The notes below the pieces were generated by a model. That model searched no databases and was not told the DNA's origin. It was given only the letters and a program-made list of their open reading frames with translations. Of a DNA stretch of 64,000 nt, positions 58,090 through 64,000 are shown piece after piece. Each line of letters starts with the position of its first letter. The stretch's first letter is position 1. The DNA is from Winslowiella toletana (GTDB lineage Bacteria > Pseudomonadota > Gammaproteobacteria > Enterobacterales > Enterobacteriaceae): the NCBI RefSeq assembly GCF_017875465.1, contig NZ_JAGGMQ010000001.1, forward strand, positions 1,426,001-1,490,000, written 5' to 3'. A program made the translations under genes and the position numbers.

Positions 58090-60081
58090 TTAGATCAGCT
58101 CTTTCGCTTTTGCCACAACATTGGCAACCGTAAAGCCAAACAGATCAAACAGCTTCTCAGCCGGTGCTGACTCGCCGAAGCTGGTCATGCCGATTACCGC
58201 GCCGTTCAGACCGGTGTACTTGTACCAGTAATCAGCGATACCCGCTTCGATGGCGACGCGCGCGCTGACCGCTTTAGGCAGCACAGCCTCACGGTAAGCT
58301 GCATCCTGCTTATCGAAAGCGTCGGTAGACGGCATCGACACCACACGCACCTTGCGGCCTTCAGTGGTCAGCTGGTCATAAGCGCCTACCGCCAGTTCAA
58401 CTTCAGAACCGGTCGCGATCAGGATCAGCTCAGGCTGGCCTGCGCAATCTTTCAGGATGTAAGCACCGCGCGCCACGTTTGCCAGCTGCTCAGCAGTACG
58501 ATCCTGCTGCGCCAGGTTCTGACGGGAGAAGATCAGCGCCGTCGGGCCATCCTGACGTTCGATGGCATATTTCCAGGCCACCGCGGACTCAACCTGATCA
58601 CATGGACGCCACAGGCTCATATTTGGTGTAACGCGCAGGCTGGCCATCTGTTCAACCGGCTGATGCGTCGGGCCATCTTCACCCAGACCGATAGAGTCGT
58701 GGGTATAGACCATAATCTGACGAATTTTCATCAGCGCGGCCATACGCGCGGCGTTACGCGCATATTCGACAAACATCAGGAAGGTCGCAGTGTACGGCAG
58801 GAAACCACCGTGCAGCGCGATGCCGTTAGCGATGGCGGTCATACCGAACTCACGCACACCGTAATGGATGTAGTTACCCGCCAGATCTTCGTTAATCGGT
58901 TTCGAGCCAGACCAGATAGTCAGGTTGCTCGGTGCCAGGTCAGCGGAACCGCCCAGGTATTCCGGCAGCAGCTTACCAAAGGCTTCGATAGCGTTCTGCG
59001 AGGCTTTACGGCTGGCGATTTTCGCCGGGTTAGCCTGCAGCTGCTCAACATATTTCTGTGACTCTGCCTGCCAGTTTTCCGGCAGCGCATTGACGCTACG
59101 ACGTTTGAACTCAGCAGCCAGTTCCGGGTGCGCTTTAGCGTAGGCGGCGAACTTGTCGTTCCAGGCCGCTTCTTTCGCCTGACCGGCCTCTTTCGCATCC
59201 CACTGCGCGTAAATATCCTGTGGGATCACAAATGGCGCATGCTCCCAACCCAGTTGCTTACGGGTCAGTGCGATTTCGTCATCACCCAGCGGTGCGCCGT
59301 GTGAATCGTGGGTGCCTGCTTTGTTTGGTGAACCAAAACCGATTACGGTTTTGCACATCAGCAGTGAAGGCTTGTCACTAACGGTTTTCGCTTCTTCGAT
59401 GGCGGCTTTAATCGCCGCTGCATCATGGCCGTCAACGCCGCGCACAACGTGCCAGCCGTAAGCTTCAAAACGCTGCGCGGTATCGTCAGTAAACCAGCCG
59501 TCGATATGACCATCGATGGAGATGCCGTTGTCATCATAGAAAGCCACCAGTTTGCCCAGCTTCAGCGTACCCGCCAGTGAACAGACTTCGTGGGAGATGC
59601 CTTCCATCATGCAGCCGTCGCCCATAAACACCCAGGTGTTGTGGTCGACGATATCGTGGCCTTCACGGTTAAACTGCGCCGCTAAAGTACGTTCTGCGAT
59701 GGCGAAACCAACCGCGTTAGCAATGCCCTGGCCCAGTGGACCGGTAGTGGTTTCAACACCTGCGGTATAGCCATACTCAGGGTGGCCTGGGGTTTTGGAA
59801 TGCAGCTGGCGGAAGTTTTCCAGCTCCTGCATCGGCAGATCGTAGCCGCTGAGGTGCAGCAGGCTGTAAATCAGCATTGAGCCATGGCCGTTAGACAGAA
59901 TAAAACGGTCACGATCGGCCCACAGCGGGTTGGTTGGGTTGTGGTTCAGATAGTCGCGCCATAATACTTCCGCGATATCCGCCATGCCCATCGGGGCGCC
60001 CGGGTGACCAGATTTGGCTTTTTGCACTGCATCCATACTGAGTGCGCGAATGGCGTTGGCAAGCTCTTTACGAGAAGGCAT
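58090..60081 (-). CDS. tktA: Transketolase A
   Basis: 663 residues, as E. coli. TPP-binding [34 protein letters not shown]; Glu in [34 protein letters not shown]. Pentose phosphate pathway enzyme. Divergent from loiP over 291 bases. Confidence 0.98.
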   Translation of the reverse strand: MPSRKELANAIRALSMDAVQKAKSGHPGAPMGMADIAEVLWRDYLNHNPTNPLWADRDRFILSNGHGSMLIYSLLHLSGYDLPMQELENFRQLHSKTPGHPEYGYTAGVETTTGPLGQGIANAVGFAIAERTLAAQFNREGHDIVDHNTWVFMGDGCMMEGISHEVCSLAGTLKLGKLVAFYDDNGISIDGHIDGWFTDDTAQRFEAYGWHVVRGVDGHDAAAIKAAIEEAKTVSDKPSLLMCKTVIGFGSPNKAGTHDSHGAPLGDDEIALTRKQLGWEHAPFVIPQDIYAQWDAKEAGQAKEAAWNDKFAAYAKAHPELAAEFKRRSVNALPENWQAESQKYVEQLQANPAKIASRKASQNAIEAFGKLLPEYLGGSADLAPSNLTIWSGSKPINEDLAGNYIHYGVREFGMTAIANGIALHGGFLPYTATFLMFVEYARNAARMAALMKIRQIMVYTHDSIGLGEDGPTHQPVEQMASLRVTPNMSLWRPCDQVESAVAWKYAIERQDGPTALIFSRQNLAQQDRTAEQLANVARGAYILKDCAGQPELILIATGSEVELAVGAYDQLTTEGRKVRVVSMPSTDAFDKQDAAYREAVLPKAVSARVAIEAGIADYWYKYTGLNGAVIGMTSFGESAPAEKLFDLFGFTVANVVAKAKELI

Positions 60082-60300
60082 TTTCTACTCCAGTTCGGGA
60101 ATGATTCGCTTCGCCGTCCCTAACTTATTGTAATTAATCAGTTATCAGGCAAAGCCAAAGGAAAGACGACAATCAATGTACATGAAAAACAGGTGAAATG
60201 TACATGGCGTATATTGCAAAAAAACCGGCACAATTCGCGCTTTGCGACGCAGTCTGCTATGCATTTGCTCACTAAAGGGCTATAAAAACCCTGTTCTGCA

Positions 60301-60325
60301 AAAATCTCATTGATTGAGATTTTTT
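60301..60325 (+). terminator. Terminator-like hairpin in the loiP leader
   Basis: AAAATCTCA-TTGAT-TGAGATTTT with T-run, 48 bases upstream of loiP. Lies downstream of a TATAAA box (60281), so may attenuate loiP. Confidence 0.5.
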
Positions 60326-60372
60326 CAGGTGTTTGTTTTTATTACCTTGTTACTAAATTTGGGATAAATGGA

Positions 60373-61125
60373 ATGAAATTAAAAACTGCCGCTTTAGCAT
60401 TTAGTGTTGCTACCCTGCTTGCTGGTTGCCAAAACCTTGATACCAGCGCTCTGATGCAGTCCGGCGCCCAGGCTTATCAGGCCGCCACGCTGAGCGATGC
60501 ACAGGTTAAAGAGTTAAGCGATAAATCCTGTCAGCAGATGGACAGCGAAGCACAAATTGCCCCTGCCAGCAGCACCTACGCTAAACGACTGGCAAAAATC
60601 TCCGCCGCGCTGGGTGACAATATCAACGGCACACCGGCCAACTATAAGGTCTACGTGACCAAAGACGTCAACGCCTGGGCGATGGCTAACGGCTGTATCC
60701 GCGTCTATAGCGGCCTGATGGATATGATGACCGACAATGAAGTTGAAGGCGTGCTGGGTCATGAAATGGGCCACGTGGCGCTGGGCCACACGCGTAAAGC
60801 GATGCAGGTTGCTTATGCCACCACCGCTGCCCGTTCGGCGGCTGGCGCTGCCGGTGGCATTGCCGCCTCACTGTCACAATCGCAGCTCGGCGACCTCGGC
60901 GAGAAACTGGTCAATGCGCAGTTCTCCCAGACTCAGGAGTCACAGGCGGATGACTACTCATTTGATCTGCTGAAAAAACGTGGCATTAACCCGAACGGCT
61001 TGGTCACCAGCTTTGAAAAACTGGCGAAGCTGGAAGGCGGCCATCAGAGCAGCATGTTTGACTCGCACCCTGCTTCTGCAGCGCGCGCAGAGCATATTAA
61101 AGAGCGTATTGCTGCCGGAAAATAA
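60373..61125 (+). CDS. loiP: Metalloprotease LoiP (YggG)
   Basis: 250 residues (E. coli 252). Lipoprotein signal MKLKTAALAFSVATLLAGCQ (lipobox LAGC). Peptidase M48 zinc site HEMGH in GVLGHEMGHVALGHTRKAM, downstream Glu in ESQADDYSFDLL. Membrane protease induced at low osmolarity; partner of BepA. Start at 60373 places the signal correctly. Last gene with E. coli order; speB-speA would follow there. Confidence 0.96.
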   Translation: MKLKTAALAFSVATLLAGCQNLDTSALMQSGAQAYQAATLSDAQVKELSDKSCQQMDSEAQIAPASSTYAKRLAKISAALGDNINGTPANYKVYVTKDVNAWAMANGCIRVYSGLMDMMTDNEVEGVLGHEMGHVALGHTRKAMQVAYATTAARSAAGAAGGIAASLSQSQLGDLGEKLVNAQFSQTQESQADDYSFDLLKKRGINPNGLVTSFEKLAKLEGGHQSSMFDSHPASAARAEHIKERIAAGK

Positions 61126-61141
61126 CCTGCAATTCCGGTAA

Positions 61142-61213
61142 CACTCTCTGTAATTGATCGCTATGGATGATACTCAATGTTGTCGTCAGTGAGTATCATC
61201 CATACAGAGAGTG
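61142..61213. repeat. Long interrupted inverted repeat at the start of the terpene operon
   Basis: Outer arms CACTCTCTGT (61142-61151) and ACAGAGAGTG (61204-61213); inner arms ATGGATGATACTCA (61163-61176) and TGAGTATCATCCAT (61190-61203). The left side has an extra 11 bases. All 24 arm bases pair. It lies 10 bases upstream of the first terpene gene. Confidence 0.85.
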
Positions 61214-61223
61214 ACGCCAGATC

Positions 61224-62591
61224 ATGAACAGCTGTCGCCCGCCAATCACCCATTCTCAACGCTGCGCTGTTGTTATCGGCGCCGGCATTGCCGGTCTGCT
61301 GGCAACCCGGGTGCTATGCGACCACTTTCCCCATGTATATCTGATTGAACAGGATGAGCTACCGGCAACGCCGCAAGCGCGTAATGGCGTGCCACAAGCT
61401 CGTCATGTTCATCTTTTAATGGTGCGCGGACGACGTGTGCTCGACCATTTTTTCCCCGATCTGGGCGCTGAGTTATTTAGCCGGGGCGCTATTCCACTGG
61501 ACTGGTATGCCGATGTACGTTGGTACGGCCCTGCCGGCTGGATGGCCAATGGCGGCAATGGATTAATCACCTGCTCCGCCAGCCGCGATCTGCTTGAGTT
61601 CGCGCTGCGACAGCGTGTCGTGGCTGATAACCGCGTGCAGTTGATCTCCCGGCATAAAGTGGCCGGACTTGAAGTTGATGCGCAAACCGGGCAGATCCGC
61701 GCAGTACGGGTGATGCCGCGCCACTCGCACCTCGCCGCCGGGCAAACCCTCGCAGCAGATGTTGTCATTGATGCCAGCGGACGCTCGTCACAGACCGCCA
61801 GATGGCTCAACGATCTGGGTTATGGTCAGGCGCAAAAACGCGTGGTTAATGCCTTCCTCGGTTACTCGTCCCGCCTCTACCGTCGCCCCACTGGCGCCAG
61901 CTCTGCGCCATGGAAGGCATTAATCATCAGCGCCCAGCCGCCAGACTGTTTTCGCGCTGGCGGGATGTTTGCTATTGAGCATGATCAATGGATGGTGGTG
62001 CTGATGGGCGGCGGCGGCGATTATCCGCCAAAGGATGAAGCCGGTTTTCTTAATTTTGCCCACAGTCTGCGCGATCCCGGGCTGTATCAGGCGCTGCAAG
62101 ATGCTGAACCGGTCTCACCTGTATGGCATTACCGGCGGACAGAAAACCGCTGGATCCATTATGAGCGCCAGGCGAAATGGCCTGCTGGTTTGATTGTGAT
62201 GGGTGATGCAGTTTGTGGATTTAATCCAATATATGGTCAGGGTATGACGGTTGCGGCCCTCTCTGCTGAGCTTCTGGACAAGACGTTACACTCACGCGCC
62301 GGACTGGCCGATATCACCACCTCATTTCAGCAACAACTTGCGGCGCTATGTGCGTGGCCATGGACCATGGCGACAGGGGCAGACCTGCTGTATCCCACCA
62401 CTGAAGGCGGTGAGAACGCATGGCATGCCCGACTTGCACAGCATTACCTTAATCAGGTTCTGATAATGGCGACAAAATACCCTGATATTTATCAGCGCTT
62501 CGTGCGGGTGATGAATATGGTCGATCCGCCGTCAGTGCTGTTTGCGCCCTCTGTTGCGGCGCGCATGGCAATCGGCTGGTTCAGGAGATAA
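61224..62591 (+). CDS. FAD-dependent oxidoreductase of a terpene operon
   Basis: 455 residues. N-terminal Rossmann VVIGAGIAG (19-24), VVIDASGRSSQTARWL (DxSGR, 183-187), and VMGDAVCGFNPIYGQGMTVAALSAELL (327-350) identify a flavoprotein monooxygenase/geranylgeranyl-reductase-like fold. No transmembrane signal is clear. Its stop is followed 2 bases later by the terpene synthase ATG, whose ribosome site lies in its last two codons, so they are coupled. It likely oxidises or epoxidises a terpene, or a polyprenyl precursor; the substrate is unknown. Weak ribosome site before its own ATG. Confidence 0.85.
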   Translation: MNSCRPPITHSQRCAVVIGAGIAGLLATRVLCDHFPHVYLIEQDELPATPQARNGVPQARHVHLLMVRGRRVLDHFFPDLGAELFSRGAIPLDWYADVRWYGPAGWMANGGNGLITCSASRDLLEFALRQRVVADNRVQLISRHKVAGLEVDAQTGQIRAVRVMPRHSHLAAGQTLAADVVIDASGRSSQTARWLNDLGYGQAQKRVVNAFLGYSSRLYRRPTGASSAPWKALIISAQPPDCFRAGGMFAIEHDQWMVVLMGGGGDYPPKDEAGFLNFAHSLRDPGLYQALQDAEPVSPVWHYRRTENRWIHYERQAKWPAGLIVMGDAVCGFNPIYGQGMTVAALSAELLDKTLHSRAGLADITTSFQQQLAALCAWPWTMATGADLLYPTTEGGENAWHARLAQHYLNQVLIMATKYPDIYQRFVRVMNMVDPPSVLFAPSVAARMAIGWFRR

Positions 62592-62593
62592 TC

Positions 62594-63568
62594 ATGCATG
62601 CGTTTGATTTAGCTGAATTCTATATTCCATTTACCACTCGCCTGAACCGGCACCAGCAGATTGCCACCCAAAACGCACTGGCCTGGCTGCAAGTAACCGC
62701 ACTGGTGGATGCCGAAAATGACCGCGACCGTTTGCAGCAATTCGTCACTTTCGGCGATCTTGCCGCCAGAACCTATCCTGATGTCGGCGCAGCCGAATTA
62801 GAACAAATTATTAACTGGATCAACTGGCTGTTTATTCTGGATGACCAGGTGGATGAGCCGGGCGGCCAGTCAGCCGCCGATGATACGCTGGCGATGCTTG
62901 AACATTTACGCCAGCTGATTAAAGCTGACGCGCAGGTCACCGCCCGGACCACGCTTGAGACGGCGTGGGAAATATTGTGGCAGAAACTCGCGGCGGGTAT
63001 GGGCCAGCATGCGCAACAACGCTTTCTGCTGACGGTTGACCAGTACCTGGTTTCGCTGCAACAAGAGATTGCCATGACGGCGGAGGGCTATATTCCCGAC
63101 TTACTGACCTTTGCCGAAATACGGCGCAATACCGGCGCGGTGAAAACCACCCTCAGCATCAATGAATACGCCTGGCATAAAGAGCTGCCGCCGGGATTCT
63201 TTGAAAGCGATCTCAACCGCGTGCTGACCGATGTCACCTGTGATGTAACCGGCATGACCAACGATATCTGGTCTTATGCTAAAGAGATCGACCATCCATC
63301 CAGTAACAGCTATGTGGTTATTTTTGCGCATCATATGGGCTGCGATATCAGCAGTGCGATGGTTATGGTTAATCATTTAATCACCTCACGCGTGAAATGT
63401 TTTCTGCATGCCCGTACACAACTCTCCGCGTTTTTGTACAAACTTCACCTCTCTGCTGTAGATCGGAAAATTGTGCTGCGTTATATCGCCGGCATGGAAC
63501 ACTGGATGCGGGGTAATCTCGAATGGTCTTCTGCTACGCCGCGCTACAATCACCAGCAAAAAGAGTAG
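62594..63568 (+). CDS. Class I terpene synthase
   Basis: 324 residues, an intact bacterial terpene cyclase. The metal motifs are DDQVD (83-87) and the NSE triad NDIWSYAKE (223-231). The pyrophosphate sensor Arg is at 177, 46 residues before the NSE motif, as expected. An RY pair (317-318) is near the C-terminus. Cyclises an acyclic prenyl diphosphate by ionisation; chain length (C10, C15 or C20) and product cannot be read. Coupled to the FAD enzyme gene by 2 bases. Followed by idi after 60 bases. Confidence 0.92.
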   Translation: MHAFDLAEFYIPFTTRLNRHQQIATQNALAWLQVTALVDAENDRDRLQQFVTFGDLAARTYPDVGAAELEQIINWINWLFILDDQVDEPGGQSAADDTLAMLEHLRQLIKADAQVTARTTLETAWEILWQKLAAGMGQHAQQRFLLTVDQYLVSLQQEIAMTAEGYIPDLLTFAEIRRNTGAVKTTLSINEYAWHKELPPGFFESDLNRVLTDVTCDVTGMTNDIWSYAKEIDHPSSNSYVVIFAHHMGCDISSAMVMVNHLITSRVKCFLHARTQLSAFLYKLHLSAVDRKIVLRYIAGMEHWMRGNLEWSSATPRYNHQQKE

Positions 63569-63628
63569 CCTCCGCGCGACCATCGCTGCCGGGGGCAATC
63601 CGCTAACCCCATTTTCGGGAGGTCTCTT

Positions 63629-64000
63629 GTGATCATGCATGATAAGGGGTCACCAGACGACGAATCGCTTATTCTGGTTGATGACAGTGATTGCCAGATC
63701 GGCGTTGCCGGTAAGTTACAGGTTCACCAGCTCGGGATATTGCACCGCGCCTTCTCCATTTTCGTGTTCGATGATGCGGGACGCCTGCTGCTGCAGCAAC
63801 GTGCATCAGGCAAGTATCATTCGGCGGGATTATGGAGCAATACCTGTTGTGGTCATCCGCGCGCGCAGGAAGAGACCCACTGCGCCGCCTTACGTCGTCT
63901 GCAGGAGGAGATGGGATTTCAGTGTAAATTACAGTGGGTAACGGCTTTTATCTATCGCGCAGAGCTGGCGAATGGCCTGATTGAACATGAGTATGATCAT
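63629..64000 (+). CDS. idi: Isopentenyl-diphosphate delta-isomerase, type I (partial, cut by window end)
   Basis: The first 124 codons are present. The GTG at 63629 is preferred because GGGAGG lies 6 bases before it; an ATG at 63635 is possible. The active-site cysteine is in NTCCGHPR (Cys74), His in GILHRAFSIFVF, and the Nudix helix in ALRRLQEEMGF. Interconverts IPP and DMAPP to supply prenyl substrates. Third gene of the terpene operon. Confidence 0.93.
   Translation, partial: MIMHDKGSPDDESLILVDDSDCQIGVAGKLQVHQLGILHRAFSIFVFDDAGRLLLQQRASGKYHSAGLWSNTCCGHPRAQEETHCAALRRLQEEMGFQCKLQWVTAFIYRAELANGLIEHEYDH

Overview
This 64 kb window is chromosomal DNA of a gamma-proteobacterium of the order Enterobacterales, most likely family Erwiniaceae (Pantoea/Erwinia/Mixta type). 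The family call is inference. It rests on near E. coli-like protein sequences for every core gene, E. coli-like gene order from galR-lysA-lysR-ygeA through prfB-recJ-dsbC-xerD, gcvPHT, ubiI-ubiH-pepP-ygfB-zapA-ssrS-fau-serA-rpiA-argP, and mscS-fbaA-pgk-epd-tktA-loiP, and on the accessory content. No tRNA, rRNA operon, CRISPR array or insertion sequence was seen.

Layout. (1) 1-8 kb: two neighbouring RND efflux systems on the minus strand. A MexAB-OprM-type set (lipoprotein adaptor, pump, outer-membrane factor) is followed by an MdtA-MdtB-type adaptor and a pump cut by the window edge. (2) 8.1-10.3 kb: the OmpR-type small RNAs OmrA and OmrB, tandem in E. coli, lie here on either side of an FtsI-like penicillin-binding protein gene. 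(3) 10.4-15.5 kb: a BisC-like molybdoenzyme, galR, then an AT-rich islet with a twice-frameshifted gene, a small membrane protein and a DUF805-like protein, bracketed by a 25-bp near-exact repeat of the galR 3' part. (4) 15.7-21.3 kb: a beta-glucoside PTS locus (IIB, GH1 hydrolase, IIC; divergent IIA) with an ExuR/UxuR-like FCD regulator and three matching operators in the divergent promoter. (5) 21.4-61.1 kb: mostly core metabolism. It holds lysine and glycine-cleavage genes, release factor 2 with its programmed frameshift, recombination and disulfide genes, ubiquinone hydroxylases, 6S RNA, serine and pentose-phosphate genes, the ArgP/ArgO pair, the MscS channel and the lower glycolysis cluster. 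(6) 61.2 kb to the end: a terpene biosynthesis operon (FAD oxidoreductase, class I terpene synthase, IPP isomerase cut by the window end), where E. coli carries speB-speA after loiP.

Scattered through the intergenic spaces is a REP-like palindrome family with a GTAG head: 8 loci and 12 units, several as inverted pairs, with compensatory stem changes between copies. Some copies act as transcription terminators, and one supplies the stop codon of cptA.

The candidates for a novel system are the terpene operon, the sRNA-PBP-sRNA arrangement, and the galR-linked AT-rich islet.
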